A stretch of 64,000 nt of DNA. Origin: an uncultured Campylobacter sp. Its GTDB lineage: Bacteria > Campylobacterota > Campylobacteria > Campylobacterales > Campylobacteraceae. The notes beneath the pieces were generated by a model. That model saw only the letters and a list, made by a program, of their open reading frames with translations. It did not search any database and had not been told where the DNA came from. Location: positions 62,001 to 126,000 of the forward strand of contig NZ_CALIMS010000005.1 in NCBI RefSeq assembly GCF_938045345.1. The letters are read 5' to 3'. Shown piece after piece: positions 54,903-63,471 of the stretch. The translations under genes and the position numbers were made by a program. Position 1 is the first letter of the stretch; every line of letters starts with the position of its first letter.

Positions 54903-56178
54903 TTACAAGCCCCAAATTTGAGATGCTAAGCGTCAGAAAGAGTCCGATTGCGATGCAGATGATCAAAAGCCCCGTGTTTAGCCCTCTGCTGATGCCTACG
55001 AGCATATTTTCGTTTAGGATGTCAAATACCGAGTTGATAAGCCAGACGCCCGGGATCAAAAACAATATGCTCGATCCCACGGCGATGTCGGGCGTGGCGC
55101 TAAGCCCGTAGCGAGCGCCTAGCGAGACGATGAAGGAGACTGCGAACGAAACCGCGATGTATTGGATTTTTAGGTTGATTTTAAGCTTGCTAAGTAGATA
55201 GCGGGCGCAAATTCCAAAAGCCGTAGCCGCAAAAACTAACGCCATCGCACCGCCGTCGCCGCCGAAAAGCTCGCAGAACGCGGCATTTGCGACGCTGAGC
55301 AAAACGAGAGTTTTGGCAAAGCTTTTCTTCTGCGAGGCTAAAATTTCTGCAAATGCGGCTTTGGCGCGCGCAAAAGGGATTTTTTCATCGTAAATTTCCC
55401 AGCTAAGCGCGCTTAGCTCCGAGATCAGATCGAAGCTGATCTGCGCCGCAGCGCCCGTTTTGACGTAGGTGCGGCGGATAGAGTTGTCCGCAGGATCCAT
55501 CACGCTGATGATGAAGTGGCGCACAAAGATCATCAGGCTAGCCTCATAGTCGTAAGCGTCCGCTATCCTGCGCACGCAGCGCTCGATGCGCGCGGTGTAA
55601 GTGCCGATACTAAGCATCTTGGCGGTGTATTCACTAAGAAAATTGGTAAGCTCTTGGATTTGCGGTCTCACCGCTTCTGCTTCTTTTGCTGCCGCCATTT
55701 CTGTTGTCATTATTTCCTCCGCTACCCTTGTAATCTCAATATCGTTTTGCGCTGTTTCTGAGGCCGTTGCAGCTTCTGTTTCCACAGCGGCCGCCGTCGT
55801 CTTCGATGCCTCTTCGACGCTCGTTGCGGCGGAATTTTTATTTTTAAAATTTAATGCAGCGGCAGCGCCCATGGCGGAATTCTCGCTATCTAAATTTGAT
55901 GCGGCGACAGCGCTTGTAGCGGTAAAATTTTGATTGTTTAAATTTGGCGTCGTTTCGGAATTTGAGTTATCTAAATTTAGCGCCGAGGCGGAATTTGGCC
56001 CGTTTAAATTTAGCGCCGCCACAGGGCTTTCATCGTTCAAATTTAAAGCGGCGCAATTTTGCCCTTTCAAAGAATTCTGCTCATCTAAATTTAAATCGTA
56101 GCCTGAATTCTGTCCGCTTAAATTTAAACTTTCGGCGTCCTCGCAAGATCCGCTAAATTTAGAATTTCTATTGCCCAC
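54895..56178 (-). CDS. Threonine/serine exporter, large subunit (ThrE) with repeat-rich N terminus
   Basis: 427 residues. The core from about 169 onward is the DUF1212/ThrE domain: LSEYTAKMLSIGTYTARIERCVRRIADAYDY (start of the hydrolase-like part), then five helices ending ILFLIPGVWLINSVFDIL and GISRGLNTGLLI. Residues 1-165 are not part of the family: they repeat LNL, SEN/NSA and QN units, coded by AAATTTAGCGCC and GAATTT-type DNA, then an Ala/Thr/Glu-rich stretch. The start is GTG at 56178 with GAGGTGAA; it lies 4 bases after the EnvC-like gene, in the ftsEX operon. Confidence 0.85.
   Translation of the reverse strand: MGNRNSKFSGSCEDAESLNLSGQNSGYDLNLDEQNSLKGQNCAALNLNDESPVAALNLNGPNSASALNLDNSNSETTPNLNNQNFTATSAVAASNLDSENSAMGAAAALNFKNKNSAATSVEEASKTTAAAVETEAATASETAQNDIEITRVAEEIMTTEMAAAKEAEAVRPQIQELTNFLSEYTAKMLSIGTYTARIERCVRRIADAYDYEASLMIFVRHFIISVMDPADNSIRRTYVKTGAAAQISFDLISELSALSWEIYDEKIPFARAKAAFAEILASQKKSFAKTLVLLSVANAAFCELFGGDGGAMALVFAATAFGICARYLLSKLKINLKIQYIAVSFAVSFIVSLGARYGLSATPDIAVGSSILFLIPGVWLINSVFDILNENMLVGISRGLNTGLLIICIAIGLFLTLSISNLGLVNV
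55670..56178. repeat. Low-complexity 5' extension of thrE
   Basis: On the plus strand, CTAAATTTAGCG, GTTTAAATTTGG and GCGGAATT(T/C) words alternate with a spacing close to 30 bases from about 55820 to 56160; a decayed non-motif part follows to 55670. The frame is preserved. Confidence 0.8.
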
Positions 56179-56182
56179 GGCT

Positions 56183-57565
56183 TCACCTCAGACTTATGAG
56201 ATCGAGCGGGTTGATGTGGTAGTTCTGCTGCGTCACTTCAAAGGTCAGATCCGAGCCGATGCGTCCGATGATGTAGCCCTTTTTGACGTTGGAGCCGACG
56301 CGCACGGTAGGCGGGATCTGATTTAGATGCGCGTAGATCGTGTGGATGCCGCCGCTGTGCTCTAGGATCACGACCTTATCGAGCACGGCGGTTTCTTTAG
56401 CAAAAACCACTTTGCCCGGCAGCACCGCTTTAACCTGCGTGTCGCCGCTGTTTGAGCCCAGCACGATATTTTCGTTGAAAAGCTTGATGTTATACACGGG
56501 ATCGTTGTAGTTGCCGAATTTCCGCTTCAAATACGCGCCGTTCAGAGGCGCTGCGGTCTTGGCTCCGCCGTATTTTTTAACGCGCGAGGACTGATAGCTC
56601 GAGCCGTACTGCTTGACCTTTTGGTTGATCTTACTTACGCGCTCATCCGCCGGCTCGCTCACTTCGGGCTCGGGCTCGCTAGGAGGCGCAGGCTCTGGCT
56701 TACCCGCCTTTTTGGCAGCCGCCTTTGCTTTGGCGTACTCTTTTTCGCGCGCCTGGCGCTCCTTTTGCTTCTGCGCTTCAAGCTTTGCTTGGCGTGCCGC
56801 TTCCTCCTTCTGCGCTTTGGCTTTTTCCTCGGCGTCATCGATGATCTTAAGCTCCTGCAGGGTCTTAGATATGGCATCTTGCTCGTCGTTTATCTTCTCC
56901 AGTCTCGCGATATAGTCCTCTTTGTCCTTTTTCATCTGCGCGAGCTTCTCTTTTTGGGTGGTTTGCTTGGCGTTGAGATCGGTTTTTTTCTTATCGTAGC
57001 CCGCCATGCTCGCTTGGATCGATTTGATCTTTTTGTTCTGCTCGTTAATAAAATTTTGATTATTTTCGTAGTCTTTGATCAGCCCTTTAAGCTCGTCGTT
57101 CATAACGACGCCGAGCCCCTCCAAAATTTCGCTAGCCATGATAGAATCGGGCGTGGTGGTGGAATTTACGTCGGTGATGAGATCGAATGATAGCTCTTGC
57201 GAGATCACGTTTGCAATCTTGCTTTCCAGATCGTTTTGCACGCTAAGAAGCGTGACGTTTTGGCTATTGAGCTTCTCAAGCTCCTGCGCTTCGGCGGCGT
57301 ATTGATCTTTTAAGCCCTCGATCGCGTCGCTTAGCTGTTTGATCTCGCCCTCGCGCTTTTTAAAGCCCTCCTGCTCCTTTACGATCTGGCCTGCGATCTC
57401 ATCGATCTTTTGCGAGAGTTGCATCCCCTCCTTTTGCGAGCTTTTGAGCTCTTGACCCGCTTTGGCGATCTTATCTTTCGTGCTTTGTCCCTTTGCGGGC
57501 GCGGCATAAGTAAGAGCTGCGGTAAGCCCCAGCGTAAGAAGCGGCGCTAAAAAAGCTCTTTTCAT
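56183..57565 (-). CDS. EnvC-like murein hydrolase activator, M23 peptidase domain
   Basis: 460 residues. Signal peptide (RAFLAPLLTLGLTAALTYA), a long coiled coil (about 30-270) and a C-terminal M23/LytM domain: VKAVLPGKVVFAKETAVLDK, VVILEHSGGIHTIYAHL, GRIGSDLTFEV. The usual catalytic HxxxD/HxH set is incomplete, as in EnvC-type activators that switch on amidases rather than cut peptidoglycan. The Arg/Lys/Ala-rich 270-320 part is a charged linker. Overlap with ftsX (ATGA) supports its role as the FtsEX-controlled partner at the division septum. Confidence 0.88.
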   Translation of the reverse strand: MKRAFLAPLLTLGLTAALTYAAPAKGQSTKDKIAKAGQELKSSQKEGMQLSQKIDEIAGQIVKEQEGFKKREGEIKQLSDAIEGLKDQYAAEAQELEKLNSQNVTLLSVQNDLESKIANVISQELSFDLITDVNSTTTPDSIMASEILEGLGVVMNDELKGLIKDYENNQNFINEQNKKIKSIQASMAGYDKKKTDLNAKQTTQKEKLAQMKKDKEDYIARLEKINDEQDAISKTLQELKIIDDAEEKAKAQKEEAARQAKLEAQKQKERQAREKEYAKAKAAAKKAGKPEPAPPSEPEPEVSEPADERVSKINQKVKQYGSSYQSSRVKKYGGAKTAAPLNGAYLKRKFGNYNDPVYNIKLFNENIVLGSNSGDTQVKAVLPGKVVFAKETAVLDKVVILEHSGGIHTIYAHLNQIPPTVRVGSNVKKGYIIGRIGSDLTFEVTQQNYHINPLDLISLR

Positions 57566-58377
57566 GCTCGTTTATTTCCAATTTGCAGCATCACAAAACT
57601 TACCGCGATGATAGATAGCGCCAAGGCGACACCCAAAAGAATCAGCGCATCGTAAGGCAGCACTATGGCGGTGCGCAGATCGCCGATACCCTTAAGCGTG
57701 GTCGAAAACACCTCCCAAGAAGGAAGTGCTATGTAGAAGCAGGTCACGATCAGTGTGGCGATGAAGGAGTCTATTATCGCCATTCGGTAGAGTTTGCCGC
57801 TTTTTATCAGAAACGACGCGCCGAAAAGCTCCATGATCTCGATGCGCTCTTTGTGCTCGTAAACCCAGATACGCATCTGGCGGTGAATTAACATCACGCC
57901 TAAAAGCACGATGAGAAACGCAAAGCCGTAAACGAGGCTTTTGATAAGCAGTAAAATTTTAAAAATTTCATCGTGGGTCTTTTTAAAAATTTCAACCCGC
58001 GTGAGCGAGCCTATGGATTTTAGATCCTGCTCAATCTTGGCAAGCTGCGCAGCGTCGGGGAAGCTTTCGAGCTTGACACTATAAAATTTAGGCAAATTTT
58101 TACTAAGCTCGGCAAAGGCGTTTTGTGAAATTTTACCCTTTAGCCGCTCGGTTATGCCCGCTGTGGAAATTTCGCTAAGCGAGCTGATTTTCGGTACCGC
58201 TTTTTGCGCGTCTTGTAGGCTGAGCGGAGTTTTGGAGACTAGCACGATGTTGTATTCGTTTTGGATCGAGCGCTCGTAGCTTTTGGTTAGGTTGCTCATA
58301 AAAATTCCAAACTGCACTGAAAAAAGCAGCGCGACGAGCGAAAAGATCACGCCGAAATGGGTTTTAATCGATTTCAT
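57562..58377 (-). CDS. ftsX: Cell-division protein FtsX
   Basis: 271 residues with four membrane helices and a large periplasmic domain between TM1 (IFSLVALLFSVQFGIFM) and TM2. The end has AIVLPYDALILLGVALALSIIAVSF. FtsX is the membrane half of FtsEX, which transmits ATP-driven conformational change to the murein hydrolase activator. It overlaps ftsE by 14 bases and the EnvC-like gene by 4. Confidence 0.92.
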   Translation of the reverse strand: MKSIKTHFGVIFSLVALLFSVQFGIFMSNLTKSYERSIQNEYNIVLVSKTPLSLQDAQKAVPKISSLSEISTAGITERLKGKISQNAFAELSKNLPKFYSVKLESFPDAAQLAKIEQDLKSIGSLTRVEIFKKTHDEIFKILLLIKSLVYGFAFLIVLLGVMLIHRQMRIWVYEHKERIEIMELFGASFLIKSGKLYRMAIIDSFIATLIVTCFYIALPSWEVFSTTLKGIGDLRTAIVLPYDALILLGVALALSIIAVSFVMLQIGNKRA

Positions 58378-59053
58378 TTACTTTAGCGTCCTTAATCTCA
58401 AAATGTCGGTGCCTAAAACGCAGCGTGGCGGGCATTTTATGCGTTACGATGACGACGCAGGCGTTCCACGACTCGCACGCCGAGCGCAGCAAATTCCAAA
58501 TAATGGCGCTGGAGTAGTCGTCTAAATTTCCCGTAGGCTCGTCGCACAGCAGCAGCCGCGGATTATGCGCCATTGCACGCGCCAAAGCCACGCGCTGCTG
58601 CTCGCCGCCGCTAAGCTCGAGTGGATACTTGCCCATCTTATGCCCGAGCTCGACGTGGCGCAGTAGCTTTTTGGCTTGGTCTTGGCAGACCTGCTGATTG
58701 TAGCCCATTATCATTAACGGAAGCATTATGTTGCGCTCGATCGTCCATTCGTTGATCAGGCGGTAGTTTTGAAAGATAATGCCGATGCGCTGGCGCAGGG
58801 TGCGCAGATCGGAGTTTGTGATGCCCTTTAAATCGCACAAGCAGACGTTCAACTCGCCGCCGATGATGTCGATGCCGCCGTAGAAGGACTTAAGCAGCGT
58901 GGATTTGCCGCTGCCGCTCTTGCCCGTGATGATGACGAAGTCCTTTGCGCCGATGCCGAAGCTCGCGTCTTGGATGACTGCGCCCGCCTTTTCGTAGCCT
59001 AGCGTGAGGCCCGCTGCGGTGATGATGTTGTAATCGTCCGTTATCTCTGCCAT
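58364..59053 (-). CDS. ftsE: Cell-division ATP-binding protein FtsE
   Basis: 229 residues, ABC ATPase: Walker [16 protein letters not shown]-loop [10 protein letters not shown], signature [19 protein letters not shown] and Walker [14 protein letters not shown]. Start is the ATG at 59053 ([19 protein letters not shown]), placed 13 bases inside the trmB end; a longer frame upstream has only spurious residues. Partner of FtsX. Confidence 0.93.
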   Translation of the reverse strand: MAEITDDYNIITAAGLTLGYEKAGAVIQDASFGIGAKDFVIITGKSGSGKSTLLKSFYGGIDIIGGELNVCLCDLKGITNSDLRTLRQRIGIIFQNYRLINEWTIERNIMLPLMIMGYNQQVCQDQAKKLLRHVELGHKMGKYPLELSGGEQQRVALARAMAHNPRLLLCDEPTGNLDDYSSAIIWNLLRSACESWNACVVIVTHKMPATLRFRHRHFEIKDAKVNEID

Positions 59054-61119
59054 TGTGAAAATATCTCCGAAATTTTTTGATGTGCCGCGTGGTTTTCGCG
59101 CGTAGGAAGCGGGCGGCGGATGAAGTAGCGCGTACCGCTTGCGTTTGCGCGGATGAAACACTGCTGCGGAAAGTCGAATGCCCCGAGTGAAAGCAGGATT
59201 AGCACGTCCTGCGGCTCAGCGGTGCATGGCTTGCTTTGCTGTTCGGCTTGCTGCTCGGCGTAGCTTGGTTCACTTTGCCGTTTATCTTTCCGCTCGGCGC
59301 GATTTAATTTGCTCTGGTGTTCGGCTCGTGGCTTTGCACAGCCTTCTAGGTTGCTTTGCTGTTTATCTTGCTGCTTGGTGAAGCTCGGCTTGCTTTGCCG
59401 TTCGGTTTGCGATCCCTTTTTGCAAGGTACGACGCTTGTATTTGGTGCCGCGTTTGCTTCGTTTGTGCGGGCTGCTGCGAACGAGCCGCCTGAATTCGGC
59501 GCATTGCTCGCATCTATTGCATCGATCGTTGTGGGTATATTGCCCGTGTCTGTCGCGTCGGTAGCTGCAAGCGCGCTCTTTGCGCCGCTAGAATTTAGCG
59601 CGTTGCTTGCGTCGATTGTTGCGATCAGGTCGTTTGCGTTTAGTGTATCGCTTGCGGAGGCTGCGCTGTTTATCTGCGTGCCTTGCTTTGTTGCGATCTG
59701 CTCGCAGGCTAAAGCGCGTTTTTCGCTCGGGGCGGGGCGGCTAAATTTAGCGCTTACTGCGACAGAAACGTCGCTCGTTAAATCTACGTCGCTTGCGTTC
59801 AAGCAATTCTCGTTTAAATTTGCGCTGTCTTTTGCGTACGCTTCATTAGCACTGTTTGTATTCAGCGGGGCGCTTGTTTTTTTTAGAATTTGCGTAGCGT
59901 TCTCGCAAGCTAAAATTTTATCGCCCGCTGTCGTAGCTAAAATTTTGCCGCCGCCTAACGAAATTTCATCCATGCTCGCGCGCTCGGTTAAATTTCCGCC
60001 GCGCATTGCGTCTAAATTTGTAGCCTCATCGTTTATAACTTCTCCCGCGCTGCTTAAATTTGCGCCGTCCGCCGCGCAAGTTCCGCCTGCCTCCAAGCTT
60101 TTTTGCGCGTCAAAGTAAAAAATTTCCTCAAAATGCACGAAAAAATCCTCGCCTTTGAAGGTAGAATTTTTAAAATTTCGCGCGATTGCCGCCGCGTCAA
60201 ATTTTAAAAATTCCATCTCAAACTGCTGCGGCTCGCCCAGACCCGCAGTTTTGTTCTCGTAGATCAGATCATAGATGTCTTTGTCCATCTTGCGCCATCT
60301 ATCCTCGTATTTGCTCGCTACGGCGGCGTCTCGGTTTTTAAAATGCAAAATTTCGCCCGCTTTGCGCTGCACGTAGGGCGAGAGCTTTTGCATCGTGTAG
60401 AGGAAGTACTCCTCGCTGTCGGTGCGAAGCTCGAAGCGACCGCCGAGCTCGAGCGTGCGTGCGATCTGCGAGGCGAACTCGTCGCTTATGACGCGGCGGT
60501 GCAGTGCGTCGTCCCACGGCACGGGGAAGTGCAAAAACACGCGCTGCAGGCAGCCCGCGGGAAGCAGGCTCAGTAAAACCCGCGCGTCGGTGGCTATGAG
60601 AGCGATGTTTTGCAGCCCCTCGCGGATCGCTAGTTTTGCGACCTGTTCGATCGCGGGCTTGTAAATTTCGATACCGATTAGCAGCGCGTCTTGATTTGAG
60701 CGCGCTTGATGAAGCAGGTGTCTGCCCGAGCCGAAGCCGATCTCGATAAAAATTTTATTAAATTTAGAGCTTTTTACGAGGGATAAAATTTCATTTTCGT
60801 CCAAAATTAGCGGCGTTTTTTCGGTAAGCGAGCTGTCTTTGTAAGCAAACGCCTGCGAGATGATCCGCCCGCAGAAACGCTCTTTAAAAATTTCGAGCGC
60901 TCGCTGCAGATGGCTGATCTTGGCGGGCTTGGTGATCTTTTCGCCCTTTACTATCACCTTGTCGCCGCTGGGCTTTACGATGATAAAAAACTCGCTATCA
61001 AAGCTTTTAGTTCGTACGAGCGTTAAATTTCTGCCGCGCGCCGTTTCTAAAAATTCGGTCTCGCCGAGCTTAATCGGCAGCCGCGGCAGGCTCACGCTTT
61101 GGGTTATGAAATTCGGCAA
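59041..61119 (-). CDS. trmB: tRNA (guanine-N7-)-methyltransferase with large insertion
   Basis: 692 residues, whereas Campylobacter TrmB is about 390. SAM-binding IFIEIGFGSGRHLLHQA (about residue 130), IGIEIYKPAIEQV, LQRVFLHFPVPWDDALHRRR-like FPVPW motif and GGRFELRTDSEEYF are intact, and the C-terminal LILLSLGAFDFPQQCFIRA follows an insertion from about residue 335 to 632. That insertion includes two near copies of a TIDASNALNSSG-like unit and repeats of (E/D)QQSKPS-type units, plus NSAN/LNEN pieces. Frame is kept. m7G46 methylation of tRNA is the expected role. Confidence 0.9.
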   Translation of the reverse strand: MPNFITQSVSLPRLPIKLGETEFLETARGRNLTLVRTKSFDSEFFIIVKPSGDKVIVKGEKITKPAKISHLQRALEIFKERFCGRIISQAFAYKDSSLTEKTPLILDENEILSLVKSSKFNKIFIEIGFGSGRHLLHQARSNQDALLIGIEIYKPAIEQVAKLAIREGLQNIALIATDARVLLSLLPAGCLQRVFLHFPVPWDDALHRRVISDEFASQIARTLELGGRFELRTDSEEYFLYTMQKLSPYVQRKAGEILHFKNRDAAVASKYEDRWRKMDKDIYDLIYENKTAGLGEPQQFEMEFLKFDAAAIARNFKNSTFKGEDFFVHFEEIFYFDAQKSLEAGGTCAADGANLSSAGEVINDEATNLDAMRGGNLTERASMDEISLGGGKILATTAGDKILACENATQILKKTSAPLNTNSANEAYAKDSANLNENCLNASDVDLTSDVSVAVSAKFSRPAPSEKRALACEQIATKQGTQINSAASASDTLNANDLIATIDASNALNSSGAKSALAATDATDTGNIPTTIDAIDASNAPNSGGSFAAARTNEANAAPNTSVVPCKKGSQTERQSKPSFTKQQDKQQSNLEGCAKPRAEHQSKLNRAERKDKRQSEPSYAEQQAEQQSKPCTAEPQDVLILLSLGAFDFPQQCFIRANASGTRYFIRRPLPTRENHAAHQKISEIFSQWQR
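59215..60118. repeat. 900-bp insertion inside trmB with several repeat types
   Basis: At least three repeat styles lie side by side: Gln/Ser/Lys-rich units (59220-59430, GCTTGCTTTGCTGTTCGGCT-type words), Asp/Ala/Ser units (59500-59650, GCGTTGCTCGCATCTATTG-type words) and AAATTT-type words (59740-60080). All keep the trmB frame. Confidence 0.75.
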
Positions 61120-61122
61120 ACT

Positions 61123-61788
61123 TTATTCTGCCTGCGCTGCGGCAATGACTGCACTAGGCTTGGACAGCTCTCCGTTTTCGGTTTTGACGGTGATGCGGTA
61201 TTCATATCCTTCGCCATAATCGATATTGTCGATATATTCAGCACTAAGTCTGCCGCGAACCTCTTTAATCGTGCTCCATGACTCGCCTCCTTTAGGGCGG
61301 CGCTCGATGAGATAGGAGCTTACGCGAAGATCCGGATGCGGACGCCAGATGATCTTAACGCGGCCCGGAAGCCCGTAGATCGCCTGCGCAAACGGCACGG
61401 ACTCTAGCATCTTCGCTGTGCTTGCGATAGCGACTGGAGAAGGAGCCGAAACGCCCTTGGCGCCGTATGTGCGCACCGTGTATTTATACGAAGTGCCCGG
61501 CTGCAGCCTCGTATCTACGTAGTGAGTGGAGTATGGATCTGTGATGGTGGCGATCTTTTTGGCTTCGCCGCCGCTTGCAGGCGCGCGATAAACGATAAAG
61601 CCCAACACGGCGGTATTGCTGTCGTATCTGGGCCACTCAAGCCCGATCTCATCGTCGCTCGTGATCGTCCTAACCCCCTCTATGCGCGGAAGGCTCTCGT
61701 CGCTTGCACTAGGCGCGCTAGACATAGCGCAACCACCCGCTAATATCGCTAAAGTAGCACTCAACGTTAGTCGGTAAAATTTTTTCAT
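61123..61788 (-). CDS. flpA: Fibronectin-type-III lipoprotein, FlpA-like adhesin
   Basis: 221 residues. Lipoprotein signal with lipobox ILAGGC (Cys about 20) then two fibronectin type III-like domains: LPRIEGVRTITSDDEIGLEW ... GTSYKYTVRTYGAKGVSA, and GRVKIIWRPHPDLRVSSYLI ... GYEYRITVKTENGELSKPS. C. jejuni FlpA, which binds host fibronectin, has the same position beside trmB but is longer (about 410 residues, three domains). The ATG at 61788 is chosen: AAGGA stands 8 bases upstream, while the ATG at 61797 overlaps that site. Confidence 0.82.
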   Translation of the reverse strand: MKKFYRLTLSATLAILAGGCAMSSAPSASDESLPRIEGVRTITSDDEIGLEWPRYDSNTAVLGFIVYRAPASGGEAKKIATITDPYSTHYVDTRLQPGTSYKYTVRTYGAKGVSAPSPVAIASTAKMLESVPFAQAIYGLPGRVKIIWRPHPDLRVSSYLIERRPKGGESWSTIKEVRGRLSAEYIDNIDYGEGYEYRITVKTENGELSKPSAVIAAAQAE

Positions 61789-63418
61789 AAATTTCATCCT
61801 TTACCTTTTGATTTGTCGTAAAATTTAGAAATTCGCTCGGCAAACTCGCGCATATTTTCACCTCTTTGCCGCTTCGCGGATGGATGAAATAGAGCAAATA
61901 GGCATGGAGCAAAATCCTGCTAATTTTAGCGTTTTCGCTCTTAAATCCGTATAAATGATCGCCCAAAATGTGCCGATTTATCGAGCTTAAATGCACGCGG
62001 ATCTGATGCGTGCGACCCGTGAATAGCTTCGCCGCGACGAGATTAAAGCTCTTTAGGCTTATCGGCGGCAGCTTTTCATTTTGAGCGGGATTTTTAAAAT
62101 TTAAAAATTTATTCTCGGCAAGACGAGCGCTCTGGGTTTGATCCGCACTCATATCGGCGGTTAAAATTTTATCCTCGCTATCTACGAGATTGTTTGGAAT
62201 TTTACCTGCGTTGCCCGTGCAGCTGCTTGGAATTTTATCTATGCTTTGGATCGGAATTTTATCCGCGCTCCGCATGCAGTTATTTGAAATTTCGTCCGCG
62301 TTATCCGCGCCTGCGTAGTCGTTTAAAATTTCATCCATGCCCGCGCTCTTGCTCGCGCTCACGTCGGTAGCCGAAATTTTATCCGCGCCCGCAGTTGGGT
62401 CTGTATTTAAAATTTCATTCCCGCGAGCGCTTACGTCGGTCGCTAAAATTTTACTCGTATCTGTGTCCCTTCTAGCGCTTAAAATTTTATCCCCGCCTGT
62501 GGACACGGCCGAAATTTTGCCAGCGCCTGTAGTCGTGTCTGAAATTTTATCGGTAGCCAAAATTTTACCCGCATCACCCATTGAAATTTTATCCGTAGCG
62601 TCGCCCAAAATTTTGTCTTCAGTGGAAATTCTACTTACGCCTGCGTTCGCAGCCAAAATTTTATCGACGGCTGAAATTTTATCCGCACCTGCGCTCTTGT
62701 CTGCAGTCGCGCCATCGCACGCGCCTAAAATTTCATCGCGCTTCTCGGCGGAGTTTTGAAACTCCACTAGTTCCGCTCCGCTTAAAATTTCATAAAACGC
62801 GCTCTTTGCGCTGCGTCCGCCTGGTACGATTCCCATCTTTAGGCGGTTTGCAGGATTGCGAGCGATCGGGCGCTCAATCACGCAGGGCTGCTTCAGCGGC
62901 AGGTCGATGAGCGCGAGGTATATCCGCCCCATGCTCTTATCGCTTAGCTGCGCCGAGAGCGCGGCATGCGCGGCGTTATTTTTAGCGACGAGCAGGGCGC
63001 CACTGGTGAGTTTATCCAGGCGGTGCACGATGCCTGCGCGAAGCTCGCCGCCGAGCGTGGAAAGCAGATAGCCACGAGACTTAAGCCAGTCCACGAGCGT
63101 GGGCTCTTTGACGCTCGCGGCGGGGTGAACGGTAAGGCCCGCGGGCTTATTTACCACGAGCAGATCATCGTCCTCGTATAAAATTTCAACGTCGAAGTTT
63201 AGCCTCTCCGCGCTCATTTGCTGCGACGTGGGCGCGGGGTAATCGATGTGCACGAGCTCGCCCGCAGATAGCTTGTAAGCGGGTCTGCTCTGCACTGCGC
63301 CATCCACTCTGACCGCTTCGGATTTGATTAAATTTGATATTTGGTTGCGCGAAATTCCTAGCTGCGAGCTTAAAAAAACGTCGAGCCTTTCGCTGCATTG
63401 TGCTATTAGATTATCCAA
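61718..63418 (-). CDS. RluD-family 23S rRNA pseudouridine synthase with large repeat insertion
   Basis: 566 residues; family members are about 300-330. N-terminal S4 domain (SERLDVFLSSQLGISRNQIS), then YEDDDLLVVNKPAGLTVHP and the catalytic Asp in AGIVHRLDKLTSGALL (about 135). After GRSAKSAFYEIL the fold is interrupted at about residues 220-447 by repeated DKI(L/S)-units (DKISAVDKILAANAG and the like). It resumes with VAAKLFTGRTHQIRVHLSSI and HILGDHLYG. The end overlaps the flpA start by 71 bases. Frame intact. If active, it modifies 23S rRNA. Confidence 0.88.
   Translation of the reverse strand: MDNLIAQCSERLDVFLSSQLGISRNQISNLIKSEAVRVDGAVQSRPAYKLSAGELVHIDYPAPTSQQMSAERLNFDVEILYEDDDLLVVNKPAGLTVHPAASVKEPTLVDWLKSRGYLLSTLGGELRAGIVHRLDKLTSGALLVAKNNAAHAALSAQLSDKSMGRIYLALIDLPLKQPCVIERPIARNPANRLKMGIVPGGRSAKSAFYEILSGAELVEFQNSAEKRDEILGACDGATADKSAGADKISAVDKILAANAGVSRISTEDKILGDATDKISMGDAGKILATDKISDTTTGAGKISAVSTGGDKILSARRDTDTSKILATDVSARGNEILNTDPTAGADKISATDVSASKSAGMDEILNDYAGADNADEISNNCMRSADKIPIQSIDKIPSSCTGNAGKIPNNLVDSEDKILTADMSADQTQSARLAENKFLNFKNPAQNEKLPPISLKSFNLVAAKLFTGRTHQIRVHLSSINRHILGDHLYGFKSENAKISRILLHAYLLYFIHPRSGKEVKICASLPSEFLNFTTNQKVKDEIYEKILPTNVECYFSDISGWLRYV
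62070..62760. repeat. AAATTTTATC array inside the pseudouridine synthase gene
   Basis: About twenty-five copies of (G/A)AAATTTTATC, or close forms such as GGAATTTTATC, AAAATTTCATC and AAAATTTTAC, spaced mainly 24-42 bases in multiples of three, with variable linkers (GCGCCTGCG-type). Read on the minus strand each gives Asp-Lys-Ile. The array starts and ends inside a conserved enzyme. Confidence 0.88.
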
Positions 63419-63471
63419 ATTTATACCTTTTTTGGCTATTCTTACGTCAAAATTTTAATTAGGATTAAGCG

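Noticed and set aside
335..63000. CRISPR array as an explanation of the spaced repeats
   Set aside because: The repeated word is only 6-12 bases, spacing varies, copies occur on both strands and inside genes, and no cas gene is present.
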